From NCBI GenBank assembly GCA_017468395.1, contig JAFUIR010000011.1:248001-312000 (forward strand): a DNA stretch of 64,000 bases, written 5' to 3'. Position numbers and translations under genes: made by a program. Each line of letters opens with the position of its first letter. Within the stretch, counting starts at the first letter, position 1. The notes beneath the pieces were generated by a model. It saw only the letters and a program-made list of their open reading frames with translations. It was not told the origin of the DNA and did no database searches. This stretch comes from Lachnospiraceae bacterium. Its GTDB lineage: Bacteria; Bacillota; Clostridia; Lachnospirales; Lachnospiraceae. Of the stretch, positions 17,585 to 27,099 are shown one piece after another.

Positions 17585-18589
17585 ATGAAAAGATACTATT
17601 TGAGTTTGGATTTTTTGAGAGGCATAGCTATTACGCTGATGATTATCGGACATTCCATTATTGTATATCCGATAGATATATCAGGAAATACTGCGTGTCA
17701 AATAATTCATAATTTTATTTATTATTTTCATATGGAATTTTTCTTTATTCTTGCCGGAATGTGTGAAAGTAAGAAAAGGTATCTGGATGTGGTAAAAAAG
17801 AAAAGTAAACGTTTATTAATACCATATTTTTTCTTTGGTATCATGTCAATCATTCTTCATAGTTACAGCAATCTGGTTAATGGTAATGAAGGTATAGTAA
17901 GCGGGCTTGAGCGATTGTTTTTCCGAGGAGGAGATTATTGGTTCTTATATGTTTTATTTGAAATTAGTCTGCTCGCACCAATCTTGCTACTAATAAAAGA
18001 AAAGGCCAAAGTTGTTTATTTGGTAATTATTGTTGTGTTGTTATTACTTTCAGGAAGAATTACCAATGAATTTTTGTGTATAAATTATGTGCTGAATTAT
18101 TTGCCGTACTTTATGCTTGGGAATTTACTAAATGACATTGGTGTGTGTGAAAAAGCGGAAAAGGCATACGAAAAGAAAATAATTAATAAATGTTTGGTAG
18201 TATTAATAGGTGCTGTGTTAGGTACAGTCTGCTTTGTGTTTTATCAAAACAATTATGTGAATGTATTTTTGCATTTTATTGGAGTTTTTGCGTGGTTCAT
18301 TGCAGCACTGTTTATGATCTCATTTGTAAAGAACAAAGAAAAAATACTTGCTAAGTATATGTTTCTTGCGGGGAAATATTCTTTGCAAATGTATCTTTTT
18401 AACGGCTATCTAATGGTGCTGGCCAGAGAACTTATAGTTACTTTTTGCGGAGTTTCCAATCCTTATGTTATTATGTTATTTATTACCTTATCAAATTGTT
18501 TGGGAGCGCTCCTAATTGTTGAACTTGTTATCAAAAAAGTAAAACTTTTTTCCGGTTTATGCGGAATAATGGAAAGGAACATATCATGA
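17585..18589 (+). CDS. Acyltransferase 3 family membrane protein
   Basis: A 334-aa multi-pass protein (about 10 hydrophobic helices) of the acyltransferase 3 family, which moves acetyl or other acyl groups across the membrane onto extracytoplasmic glycans. The family's N-terminal signature is visible: LDFLRGIAITLMIIGHS at about residues 6-22, with the conserved Arg and the essential His. FYIYYFHMEFFFILAG-like aromatic stretches follow in the second helix, and GGDYWFLYVLFE lies near 118. It sits between wecC and wecB, and its stop overlaps the wecB start, so it probably decorates the ManNAcA-containing chain. Start ATG 17585 with a GGGA site; TTG 17573 is a weaker option. Confidence 0.87.
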   Translation: MKRYYLSLDFLRGIAITLMIIGHSIIVYPIDISGNTACQIIHNFIYYFHMEFFFILAGMCESKKRYLDVVKKKSKRLLIPYFFFGIMSIILHSYSNLVNGNEGIVSGLERLFFRGGDYWFLYVLFEISLLAPILLLIKEKAKVVYLVIIVVLLLLSGRITNEFLCINYVLNYLPYFMLGNLLNDIGVCEKAEKAYEKKIINKCLVVLIGAVLGTVCFVFYQNNYVNVFLHFIGVFAWFIAALFMISFVKNKEKILAKYMFLAGKYSLQMYLFNGYLMVLARELIVTFCGVSNPYVIMLFITLSNCLGALLIVELVIKKVKLFSGLCGIMERNIS

Positions 18590-19677
18590 AAAAAATAATG
18601 ACGGTGTTTGGAACAAGACCGGAGGCTATAAAAATGTGTCCCCTCGTTCTGGAACTTAAAAGCAGAAAAAATGTGAACGTATGTGTATGCGTTACAGGGC
18701 AGCATAGAAAGATGCTTGATCAAGTGTTGGAAACTTTTGGAATAATTCCGGATCACGATTTGTCTATTATGAAACAACAACAGACTTTGTTTGATGTGAC
18801 AATTAATATTCTGGAAAAAATCAAGCAGGTGTTGGAACAGGAAAAACCGGATGTTGTATTAGTACATGGTGATACTTCTACTACTTTTGTTACAGCGTTG
18901 GCCTGTTTCTATTTACAAATCCCTGTAGGGCATGTGGAGGCCGGATTAAGAACTTATGATATTTATTCTCCTTTTCCTGAGGAATTTAATAGACAGGCGG
19001 TAGGGATTGTGGCGAAATATAATTTTGCACCTACAGAAATTTCAAGAGACAATCTGCTGAAAGAAGGAAAAAAAGAAGAAAGTATTTTTGTTACAGGAAA
19101 TACTGCAATTGATGCTCTGAAAACTACAGTGCGAGATGATTATTTTCATGAAGAATTAGAATGGGCAAAGGGTAGTAGACTGATTTTGCTTACTGCACAT
19201 AGAAGGGAAAATCTTGGCGAACCTATGTACCATATGTTTAGAGCCATTAAGAAAATTGTGGATGAATTTGATGATATTAAAGTCATTTATCCGATACACA
19301 TGAATCCGTTGGTAAGACAGGCGGCGCAAGATGTGCTTGGAGATAATGATAAGATTCATATTATTGAGCCCTTAGATGTACTGGATTTTCATAATTTTAT
19401 GGCCAGATCTTATCTGATTTTGACTGATAGCGGAGGAATTCAGGAGGAAGCACCTTCGCTGGGAAAACCTGTTTTGGTGATGCGAGATACAACGGAACGA
19501 CCTGAAGGGATTGCAGCCGGAACATTAAAATTGGTTGGTACAGACGAAGAGATAATCTATAAAGAATTTTACAAACTACTCACAGACCAAGCAGAATATG
19601 ACAGAATGAGTAAAGCGTCGAATCCGTATGGTGATGGTTTTGCCTGTCGTAGAATTGCAGACGTTTTAGAAAGATAA
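18586..19677 (+). CDS. wecB: UDP-N-acetylglucosamine 2-epimerase (non-hydrolysing)
   Basis: A 363-aa enzyme interconverting UDP-GlcNAc and UDP-ManNAc. Typical stretches are VFGTRPEAIKMCPLVLEL at the N-terminus, VLVHGDTSTTFVTALACFY near residue 84, GHVEAGLRTYDIYSPFPEE near 108, TAHRRENLG near 200 and TDSGGIQEEAPSLGKPVLV near 275. The length fits the family. ATG overlaps the stop of the acyltransferase gene (ATGA), with AAAGGA 6 bases upstream. Together with wecC it provides UDP-ManNAcA, known from enterobacterial common antigen, teichuronic acids and several capsules. Confidence 0.94.
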   Translation: MKKIMTVFGTRPEAIKMCPLVLELKSRKNVNVCVCVTGQHRKMLDQVLETFGIIPDHDLSIMKQQQTLFDVTINILEKIKQVLEQEKPDVVLVHGDTSTTFVTALACFYLQIPVGHVEAGLRTYDIYSPFPEEFNRQAVGIVAKYNFAPTEISRDNLLKEGKKEESIFVTGNTAIDALKTTVRDDYFHEELEWAKGSRLILLTAHRRENLGEPMYHMFRAIKKIVDEFDDIKVIYPIHMNPLVRQAAQDVLGDNDKIHIIEPLDVLDFHNFMARSYLILTDSGGIQEEAPSLGKPVLVMRDTTERPEGIAAGTLKLVGTDEEIIYKEFYKLLTDQAEYDRMSKASNPYGDGFACRRIADVLER

Positions 19678-19696
19678 TTGTTTCGGGAGTTGTAAC

Positions 19697-20821
19697 ATGA
19701 ATATTTGTTTTTTGTTATCGTTTACCCCCAATCCTCGAATGAATAAGCGAATGAGGGCGTTAAAAGAGAATCATGATATATCCCTGATTTATTGGAAACG
19801 TTCTGAGAAGTATTTATGGGGAGACGTTATAGAAGATATTAAAGGGGAAGAAATAGCGATTCCGGCAAATAATGGAAACCCTATTAAAAGACTATTGCCA
19901 ACATTTAAATTCGGAAAAACTGTTCTTAAAAAGTTAAAAATCCAAAAGCCGGAATGTCTTTATGTTCAAAATGTTGATATGTTGTTTTTGGCGATGTTGC
20001 ACAAAGTATTTATAAATTCTTCCTTGAAAATAGTTTACGAGATAGCAGATATTCATGAAATTATAATACAGCCTCAAAAAAGGTGGATTAAGAAAATAAT
20101 CCAACGAGCGTTACGTTTTCTCGAGAGAAAGATGTGTAGAAATGTTAATTTGTTGGTGTTAACTTCACAAAAGTATTATGAATGTTACTATAAAGATTTT
20201 ATTGAAGAATCCAGATATTTGTACATGGCCAATGCTCCCGAACGAAGAATTTTTAATAGATATGCACGTAAAAAAGACGGAAAATTCACAGTTGGTTTTA
20301 TAGGTGCGGTTCGTTTTGAAAAACAGATAAAGTTGCTGGTACAAGCCTGTGAAAAGTGTCAGGTAAAATTAGAGATAATCGGAAGTTTTTTAAACGAAGA
20401 GTTAGAACAGTATTGCAAAGAAAACAATGTGTTCTGCTACGGAAAATATAATTACGAAGAAGAGATTTCTGATTTGTACGGCAGATTAGATTGTGTTTTT
20501 TCCGGTTATCCAAGTACAGACTACAATGTTGGAATTGCAGTACCCAATAAATTGTATGAAGCAATTGTGTGTGAATTGCCTATTATTGTATCAAAGGGAA
20601 CTTATTTGGCAGAACTTGTTAATGAATATGGAGTGGGTATTGCTATTGATTGTGATGATATTGAAAGTTATGTTGAAGCAATCAATAGTTTAAAAGATAA
20701 TGAATTAAGACTTTGCGAAATCGCAAATAACTGTAAAAAAATTAAAAACATATGTTATGTGGAAGAATACAATCAAAAGTTGAGCAAAAGAATAAATGCC
20801 TTAACAAACAACGGATGTTAA
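19697..20821 (+). CDS. Glycosyltransferase, GT4-like
   Basis: A 374-aa GT-B type enzyme. The N-terminus NICFLLSFTPNPRMNKRMRAL resembles the acceptor domain of capsule GT4 enzymes, and the donor domain has FTVGFIGAVRFEKQIKLLVQ near residue 200, LEIIGSF, and VPNKLYEAIVCELPIIVSKG near 286, where the Glu before the AI stretch is the usual retaining-GT contact. No membrane helices are seen. It lies directly after wecB, so it may transfer ManNAcA or the next sugar; this is only positional. GGGAG ribosome site 8 bases before the ATG. Confidence 0.8.
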   Translation: MNICFLLSFTPNPRMNKRMRALKENHDISLIYWKRSEKYLWGDVIEDIKGEEIAIPANNGNPIKRLLPTFKFGKTVLKKLKIQKPECLYVQNVDMLFLAMLHKVFINSSLKIVYEIADIHEIIIQPQKRWIKKIIQRALRFLERKMCRNVNLLVLTSQKYYECYYKDFIEESRYLYMANAPERRIFNRYARKKDGKFTVGFIGAVRFEKQIKLLVQACEKCQVKLEIIGSFLNEELEQYCKENNVFCYGKYNYEEEISDLYGRLDCVFSGYPSTDYNVGIAVPNKLYEAIVCELPIIVSKGTYLAELVNEYGVGIAIDCDDIESYVEAINSLKDNELRLCEIANNCKKIKNICYVEEYNQKLSKRINALTNNGC

Positions 20822-20840
20822 GTCGATAGAGAGGTATGAA

Positions 20841-22505
20841 ATGAGGAAAATCATTGATAATTTACCGGTTATTATTTATGGTGCAGTATTGTTATTTACA
20901 AATTTGATAGGATTGTTTCTTTTGGTGTGGGGGCCGATTGATTATTGGAAAATCTCGCACATATTTTGTGGCGTAGTAATGCCGGATATCTATATGGATG
21001 ATGCGATAAGAATTGCGGCTGTTACGATTTTATCTTTGTGTGGCTTGCTGATAAGTTTCTGGGCAGGTAAAAAAATATCTAATCGCATCAAAAAAGAAGA
21101 AAAGACTGAGTTTGATGTAAGCAAGATTAAAATGTATTGCTATAACATTCTTTCTTTGGCTGTAATGTTTTATGTATTAATTAAAGTTTTTATGTATGTG
21201 GATTTAGGAGACATTGCGGCGTGGCTGAATAATAACGAATTCTATGAATTACGAAGAGTACTTATGAGTAATTTAAGTTTTTTTGATTTTGTTATTTTGT
21301 ACAGTGTTTTACCAATGATGGTTGGAATTTGTTATTGCGTCAATAAAGGACGGAAGGGCATGATATTGTTTGCGGCAGAACTATTTTTATATGTTGTTAC
21401 AAATCTGTACATTTTCCAAAAAAGACCCTTAATGATGGGGTTGATATTTATTGCCATAGTGATTCTGTTGAAGAATATTAGTACTATCCGCAAGTGGAGT
21501 ATTAAAAAAATGGTTCTGATAGGTGGAATCGGATTTTGTGGATTGTATTTAGTCTATGCATTGGGAATAACGGCTAATACTGTGAATGAGGGGGCAAAGG
21601 AACAATATTTAGTTTCGGCAGAAAAGGCGGATTTGGATGCGATTTTTGCAAAAAATGAAGTCGTAGAAGAGAACCAAACTCCAACGATTGTCCCCGGTAG
21701 TGAAAATGAAATTCCGGAAGAAGATAAATATATTATAGAGAGTACGGTTTCAACGGAAACGGTGGAAACTATAATGTCTGGCGAAGAAACGGAAGTTGAA
21801 CAAGAAACAAAAGTTGAACAAGAAACAAAAGTTGAACAAGAAACAAAAGTTGAGCAAGAAGTGGAACTTGAAACGGGTGCCCCGCCGACAAGTGTGGAAT
21901 CTGTGGAGAATCCGGAAGATACTTCTGAAAAGGAAAATAAATTGGTTCGTACGTTTCAATTGGAAAATGACAGTTTGGATGTTTCCAGGTTTACATTTAC
22001 TCAATTGATGGCGTATGTGGGAATGTTGAATCGTACCGCGTATGCAACAATAGTGGACGTTGTTGTTTATCCGGAATACCATGATTTTTATCCAATTGAC
22101 CTTGGTTTGGATATATTAGGGATTGGAACAAGCCCCGATGAAAATTTAGTGGCAGCCAGATTGTTACATCCTAAAGTAGAAAATCCGGGTTCCTGTCCTG
22201 TACCATATTATGTAACACTATATACCCAAGGAGGTGTTGTTGTTGCATTTATTGGTAGCATTTTGGTTGGCTTGTTAATGGGATTCTGCTGGGGCTGGTT
22301 GTTAAAGAGAATGAATGTGTACACCGTATTATTCGGAGCATTAATTGTATCTTTTGCAACAGCAATTGCAATTAATAGCGGAAGAAATGCCCTGCTCGCA
22401 TCGGATGGTGCGATTTGGCCATTGCTTATTCTTGGCGCGTTATTTGTGGCAGATGTTGTGCTTACTCGGTTTTTGAGAATGATAAAAAAGAAAAATTTGA
22501 CATAA
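20841..22505 (+). CDS. wzy: Oligosaccharide repeat-unit polymerase candidate (Wzy)
   Basis: A 554-aa polytopic protein with about 10-12 hydrophobic segments. The end resembles oligosaccharide repeat-unit polymerases: YVTLYTQGGVVVAFIGSIL, GLLMGFCWGWLLKRM and GRNALLASDGAIWPLL. A hydrophilic loop at about residues 250-395 is strongly acidic and contains four copies of a six-residue VEQETK-like unit encoded by an 18-bp DNA repeat. Such a long loop is unusual for the family. Wzy enzymes join lipid-linked repeat units at the outer membrane face in Wzx/Wzy pathways; the flippase lies at 27100. GAGAGG ribosome site 7 bases before the ATG. Confidence 0.72.
   Translation: MRKIIDNLPVIIYGAVLLFTNLIGLFLLVWGPIDYWKISHIFCGVVMPDIYMDDAIRIAAVTILSLCGLLISFWAGKKISNRIKKEEKTEFDVSKIKMYCYNILSLAVMFYVLIKVFMYVDLGDIAAWLNNNEFYELRRVLMSNLSFFDFVILYSVLPMMVGICYCVNKGRKGMILFAAELFLYVVTNLYIFQKRPLMMGLIFIAIVILLKNISTIRKWSIKKMVLIGGIGFCGLYLVYALGITANTVNEGAKEQYLVSAEKADLDAIFAKNEVVEENQTPTIVPGSENEIPEEDKYIIESTVSTETVETIMSGEETEVEQETKVEQETKVEQETKVEQEVELETGAPPTSVESVENPEDTSEKENKLVRTFQLENDSLDVSRFTFTQLMAYVGMLNRTAYATIVDVVVYPEYHDFYPIDLGLDILGIGTSPDENLVAARLLHPKVENPGSCPVPYYVTLYTQGGVVVAFIGSILVGLLMGFCWGWLLKRMNVYTVLFGALIVSFATAIAINSGRNALLASDGAIWPLLILGALFVADVVLTRFLRMIKKKNLT
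21792..21863 (+). repeat. Four tandem 18-bp units inside the wzy candidate
   Basis: Units of 18 bp with consensus aaagttgaacaagaaaca start at 21792, 21810, 21828 and 21846. The first differs at one base, the middle two are identical, and the last diverges. They encode VEQET plus a K/E residue in the acidic loop. Copy-number change would stay in frame. Confidence 0.95.
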
Positions 22506-22518
22506 GGTGGTGGCAATA

Positions 22519-24024
22519 ATGCTGTTTAATTCAACTTCATATGTCTTGTTTTTGCCAATTAGTGTTATTTTATATTTCGTGTTACCGCAGAAGTTCAGAA
22601 ATATATTTCTTTTGGCGGCAAGTTATTATTTTTATATGTGTTGGATGCCACAGTATGCAATATTGATTGGATTTTCAACGGTGGCGACCTGGCTGACAGG
22701 TTGGTGGTTGGAAAAGACGACACACACAACAAAGAGAAAATGGGTGTTGGGAGCCAATATCGTCATCAATCTGGCTATTTTATTTGTGTTTAAGTATTAT
22801 AATTTTTTTGCTGGTGCAATCGAGATACTGACCGGAAATTCCATTAGTATGTATAAAAGCAGTTTATTACTTCCGGTGGGTATTTCGTTTTATACATTTC
22901 AAGCATTAGGATATTCTATAGATGTTTACAAAGGACCGGATAATGGAGGGGTGCGCCATGAAAAGAATTTTATTAACTATGCGTTATTTGTATCCTTTTT
23001 TCCTCAGTTAGTGGCCGGCCCCATCGAACGGAGTGCGAATTTATTGCCTCAGTTTCGTGAAAAACACAACTTCTCCGTTGAGAATGCGACAGAAGGTTTG
23101 AGAATTATCTTAGTGGGAATGTTCAAAAAAATTGTGATTGCGGATATGTTAGCATTGGTAGTGGATAAGATATTTTCCACGTACACACAATTGAATGGTT
23201 TGACGCTTTTGCTTGGAATTTTCTTTTTTACAATTCAAATTTATTGTGATTTTTCAGGATATTCTGACGTTGCCAGAGGTTCTGCTTTACTCTTTGGATT
23301 CCGGTTAATGGAAAATTTCAAAGCGCCTTATATGTCAACATCTATTAAAGAATTTTGGGGAAAATGGCATATTTCCCTGTCTACATGGTTCAAGGATTAT
23401 GTATATATTCCTTTGGGAGGAAGTCGTGTCGGAGAGGGAAGAAAGTATATAAATTTGATGGTGATTTTTTTGCTTAGCGGCATTTGGCACGGAGCAAATT
23501 ACACGTTTATTTTATGGGGGATTTTACACGGAATATATCGGGTAATTGAAGAATTTGTATGTAAGCATATAAAAATAAAGTTCCGCATATTACCGGGCAA
23601 ACTTGTTGCAATTTTTAAAACAGCGTTTGTGTTTTGTATGGTAATGCTATTTTGGACATATTTTAGAGCTGATAATTTGGCCCAAGGAAATTATTTTATT
23701 ACACATTTTTTTAGCAATTTGAACGTTAAGAGTTTTCAAGTATGTGTTAATGAATTCAGGAGTATTGCGCAGGTGGTAATGGCGAATATAGCCGGTTTGG
23801 GAGAAATATACAGAGGAATCATATGGATATCAATTTTGCTTTTGGGTATCACTGATTGGTGTTACAAGTATTGCGGAAAGAGCGTATCCCAAATGGTTGC
23901 CAAATTACCGGGATTTTTTAGATGGTTCTGTTATTATGGAATGATTATTTTAATCATGTTTTCTTTCATCATGACAACAAATGAATATGGACAAGCGGGT
24001 GCATTTCTGTACTTTCAATTTTAG
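22519..24024 (+). CDS. MBOAT family O-acyltransferase (AlgI/DltB-like)
   Basis: A 501-aa multi-pass acyltransferase. MBOAT proteins such as AlgI pass an acyl group through the membrane for transfer to an exported polymer. Family marks are the N-terminal MLFNSTSYVLFLPISVILYF, LPVGISFYTFQALGYSIDVY near residue 120, FPQLVAGPIERSANLLPQF near 160, the KEFWGKWHISLSTWFKDYVY block near 280, and the catalytic His324 in LSGIWHGANYTFI. ATG 22519 has AAGGTGG 8 bases before it. The SGNH-like protein directly downstream completes an AlgI/AlgJ-style acetylation pair. Confidence 0.93.
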   Translation: MLFNSTSYVLFLPISVILYFVLPQKFRNIFLLAASYYFYMCWMPQYAILIGFSTVATWLTGWWLEKTTHTTKRKWVLGANIVINLAILFVFKYYNFFAGAIEILTGNSISMYKSSLLLPVGISFYTFQALGYSIDVYKGPDNGGVRHEKNFINYALFVSFFPQLVAGPIERSANLLPQFREKHNFSVENATEGLRIILVGMFKKIVIADMLALVVDKIFSTYTQLNGLTLLLGIFFFTIQIYCDFSGYSDVARGSALLFGFRLMENFKAPYMSTSIKEFWGKWHISLSTWFKDYVYIPLGGSRVGEGRKYINLMVIFLLSGIWHGANYTFILWGILHGIYRVIEEFVCKHIKIKFRILPGKLVAIFKTAFVFCMVMLFWTYFRADNLAQGNYFITHFFSNLNVKSFQVCVNEFRSIAQVVMANIAGLGEIYRGIIWISILLLGITDWCYKYCGKSVSQMVAKLPGFFRWFCYYGMIILIMFSFIMTTNEYGQAGAFLYFQF

Positions 24025-24035
24025 CAAGGAGGAGA

Positions 24036-24959
24036 ATGGTGAAAAAATTTGTTTTTAAAATATTTATGGCGCTACTTCCTATGGTGATTTATGTGGCCTG
24101 TTTTGTAATGTGTGAACCTTATAATTATTTCGGAATACATGAACGTGCTCTGCGTGATTGGACACCCTTACAGGTAATAAGGGAATATATGAGAAATCCT
24201 TCGGAGAACATTATTATAGGGGACAGTAGGATGAATCATTATGATTTAGAGTATGCAGAAGAGTTATCAGGAAAAAAGTGGGCAAATCTTTCCACGGGAG
24301 GACAAAGTTCAAATCAGACCTATGAATTATATGTGTGGGCAAATTCACAGGTTGGTGTGGAAAATGTCATTATGGATATGAGTTTTTGGCAGATAATGGA
24401 GAGCCCAGGAAGTCCTTCTGTTATACCGGCAATTTATATAGCGGAACATCCCTTGGATTATATGGTGACAAGAGATTATGTGATAGAAGCTTTTTCCCAA
24501 TTAAACGTGCAAGCGGCAGAAAAAATAGAAACACAACCTGTTAATGAGGCGAAATATAGAGAAGATTTGATTAACTACGCAACACAATATATTTATCCTG
24601 GTTGTATTGATTACAGAATAGGTGAAGACCAATTACAGCATTATTTGTATGTGATTAATGATGTACAGGCCCGAGGGGGACAGGCAAAAATTTTGGCACC
24701 GGTAGTGCAGGAATCCATATGGACTTACGTGATTGAACCTTTACAACTGGAGCCTTATTTGGAAGAGTACAAAGAAGAAGTTTCAAAGTATGCAGTTGTG
24801 TATGACATGGAATGGAAAAGCGATTTGGCAAAGGAACAGGATTGCTTTGCTGATGGTTTTCATTTTAGCAATTGGAGATATTATAATGAAATATATCTTC
24901 AAAATCTGTTCGGCGACGGAAATAAGTATGTAATAATTAGGGATAATACAGATAATTAG
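24036..24959 (+). CDS. SGNH-like extracytoplasmic partner of the MBOAT acyltransferase
   Basis: A 307-aa protein with one N-terminal signal anchor (about residues 6-26) and an outside domain. It carries a GDSR motif with candidate nucleophile Ser64 and a C-terminal DGFHFS motif with Asp273 and His276, matching blocks I and V of SGNH hydrolase-fold proteins such as AlgJ, AlgX and DltD. Placement right after an MBOAT gene with a strong AAGGAGG site supports a role in the final O-acetyl transfer to the polysaccharide. ATG 24036 sits only 3 bases after the AGGAGG core; GTG 24039 is possible. A free esterase is the alternative. Confidence 0.75.
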   Translation: MVKKFVFKIFMALLPMVIYVACFVMCEPYNYFGIHERALRDWTPLQVIREYMRNPSENIIIGDSRMNHYDLEYAEELSGKKWANLSTGGQSSNQTYELYVWANSQVGVENVIMDMSFWQIMESPGSPSVIPAIYIAEHPLDYMVTRDYVIEAFSQLNVQAAEKIETQPVNEAKYREDLINYATQYIYPGCIDYRIGEDQLQHYLYVINDVQARGGQAKILAPVVQESIWTYVIEPLQLEPYLEEYKEEVSKYAVVYDMEWKSDLAKEQDCFADGFHFSNWRYYNEIYLQNLFGDGNKYVIIRDNTDN

Positions 24960-24983
24960 AAAAAAAGAAGTGAGGAATAAGAA

Positions 24984-27086
24984 ATGAAACAAGTGTTACT
25001 GAAGAAGGGTACTATTTATACTGCAGATATTGCGCAGCCAAAGCTGGAAAAGGGCTATGTTTTGGTGAGAACGGAGTATTCCTGTATTTCTGCCGGAACA
25101 GAGATGTCCGGTGTAACTGCATCGGGAACACCCCTTGTTAAAAGAATATTAGAAAGTCCTGAACTGATGGAAAAAGGGCTTAATATGTTGAAGGAACGGG
25201 GAATAAAGGACACATGGGCTGTTGTGAAAGGTAAATATGAAGTGGGAACAGCAATGGGATATTCTGCTTCCGGTATTGTAGAGGAAAGCGGAAGCAGTCT
25301 TTTTGCAAAAGGTGACCGCGTGGCATGTATGGGTGTAGGATATGCAAATCATGCGGGATACATTGTGGCACCCCAAAATTTGGTTGTAAAAATCCCTGAG
25401 ACAGTTTCTTTGGAACAGGCTTCTACGGCTGCTCTTGGTTGCATTGCAATGCAGGGAATCAGAAGAGCGGATATAGTGCTTGGTGAATATGTGGTTATAA
25501 CCGGAATGGGAATTTTGGGACAGTTGGCGTGTCAGTTTGCAGCAGCGTCAGGTGCAACTGTAATCGCAACGGATATAGATGAGAGAAGATTACAAATTGC
25601 AAAAAAGGGCGGAGCCAGTTATGTGCTCAACGCAAGAGAAGATGTCGTAAAACAGGTAAATGATATTACCGGGGGACATGGTGCGGACAAGGTTATTGTG
25701 ACCGCAGCTACCAGTTCAGATGAGTTACTTTCTCAAGCATTTAAAATGTGCAGAAAGAAAGGGCGTGTAGTTTTGGTTGGCGTAGCAGGCATGAATCTCA
25801 AAAGAGAGGATATGTATAAGAAAGAGTTGGATTTTGTGATTGCAACTTCTTATGGTCCCGGACGCTATGATGAAAATTATGAAGAAAAGGGTCTGGATTA
25901 TCCTTACGCATATGTTAGATTTACCGAAAAGAGAAATTTGGAAAGTTATTTGCGCTTGATGGCAGATGGAAAAATTGATATCTCAAATATTATTGAGGGC
26001 ATTTATCCGGTTGAGAAATCAGATGAAGCCTATGAAGCACTAAAATCAAGTGAAAACAGACCTCTCATTGTATTGCTGAAATACAACGAAGAAGAGGCAG
26101 TACAAGATGTCATTGAAAACAAAAACGGTTATGTTGCACCGGCAGGTACTATTAAAGTGGCTTTGTGTGGTGCCGGCGGCTTTGCCAAGGGTATGCATTT
26201 GCCTAATATGAAGAAGATGAAGGATAAATATACTTTGTATGCTGTTCAAAGCCGTACCGGGGCAAATGCAGAGGCAATCGCAATTAAAGAAGGCGCTGCT
26301 TATTCAACCACAGATTACGATAAGGTGCTGCAAGATCCCAATGTAGACATGGTAATGATTTGTACCAGGCATAATTTGCATGCCAAGATGATTATCCAGG
26401 CTCTGGAAGCAGGCAAGGCTGTATTTGTTGAAAAACCCATGGCGTTGACTTTAGAGGAAACGGATCAAATTATGGAAGTGGCAAAGAGAACCGGAGTTCC
26501 CTTCATGGTTGGATTTAACAGAAGATTTTCTAAGTATGCAACAGAAACTAAAAAAGCAATTGCAAACCGTAAAAATCCGATGATGATTTCCTACCGCATG
26601 AATGCAGGATTTATTCCTCAAGAGAGTTGGGTTCAATCAGAAGAAGGCGGTGGCAGAATTATTGGAGAAGGATGCCATATTATTGATTTGTTTAACTATT
26701 TTACAGATAGTAAAGCAGAAAGTATTTCTGTAAATCAGATTACGCCTAAGACAGATCATGTATCAAGAACAGATAATTGCGTAATTACGGTTAAGTATGA
26801 AGATGGATCTGTATGTACCTTGACATATACCGGTCAGGGAAGCAAGGAATATGGTAAAGAATTTTATGAGATATTTGTTGATGGTGCCGTTATTACCATG
26901 GATGACTATAAAGAATTAAAAGGTTATGGTATTAAGGTTGCTGAGATAAAAACTGCAGGTTCGGAGAAAGGTCAGTTTGAAGAATTGGAAGCTTTTTATG
27001 AAGCAATTAAAAGTGGTGACGGTTATCCGATTCCTTTATGGCAAATGGAACAGGCAACCAAGATTAGCATAATGGCACAAGAATAA
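24984..27086 (+). CDS. Two-domain oxidoreductase: MDR dehydrogenase fused to Gfo/Idh/MocA
   Basis: A 700-aa fusion. Residues 1-360 form a zinc-type alcohol dehydrogenase-like (MDR) domain with SCISAGTEMSGV, GDRVACMGVGYANHAGYI near residue 110 and the NAD site VITGMGILGQLACQFAAAS near 172. Residues about 385-700 form a Gfo/Idh/MocA domain with VALCGAGGFAKGMHLPN near 390 and the EKP motif in FVEKPMALTLEETD near 481. Such fusions recur in exopolysaccharide loci beside heparinase-type genes. The reaction is unknown; an oxidation/reduction at a sugar ring position is plausible from the second domain. It lies mid-operon between the acetylation pair and the flippase. Confidence 0.87.
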   Translation: MKQVLLKKGTIYTADIAQPKLEKGYVLVRTEYSCISAGTEMSGVTASGTPLVKRILESPELMEKGLNMLKERGIKDTWAVVKGKYEVGTAMGYSASGIVEESGSSLFAKGDRVACMGVGYANHAGYIVAPQNLVVKIPETVSLEQASTAALGCIAMQGIRRADIVLGEYVVITGMGILGQLACQFAAASGATVIATDIDERRLQIAKKGGASYVLNAREDVVKQVNDITGGHGADKVIVTAATSSDELLSQAFKMCRKKGRVVLVGVAGMNLKREDMYKKELDFVIATSYGPGRYDENYEEKGLDYPYAYVRFTEKRNLESYLRLMADGKIDISNIIEGIYPVEKSDEAYEALKSSENRPLIVLLKYNEEEAVQDVIENKNGYVAPAGTIKVALCGAGGFAKGMHLPNMKKMKDKYTLYAVQSRTGANAEAIAIKEGAAYSTTDYDKVLQDPNVDMVMICTRHNLHAKMIIQALEAGKAVFVEKPMALTLEETDQIMEVAKRTGVPFMVGFNRRFSKYATETKKAIANRKNPMMISYRMNAGFIPQESWVQSEEGGGRIIGEGCHIIDLFNYFTDSKAESISVNQITPKTDHVSRTDNCVITVKYEDGSVCTLTYTGQGSKEYGKEFYEIFVDGAVITMDDYKELKGYGIKVAEIKTAGSEKGQFEELEAFYEAIKSGDGYPIPLWQMEQATKISIMAQE

Positions 27087-27099
27087 GGGGAATATTAAA

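Noticed and set aside
21792-21863. CRISPR-like array
   Set aside because: The repeat units are directly adjacent with no spacers and lie in frame inside a gene; no cas genes are present anywhere in the window.
21796-22008. A 70-aa Lys/Gln repeat frame overlapping the wzy repeat
   Set aside because: A shifted reading of the 18-bp repeat; the true frame encodes the conserved polymerase on both sides of it.
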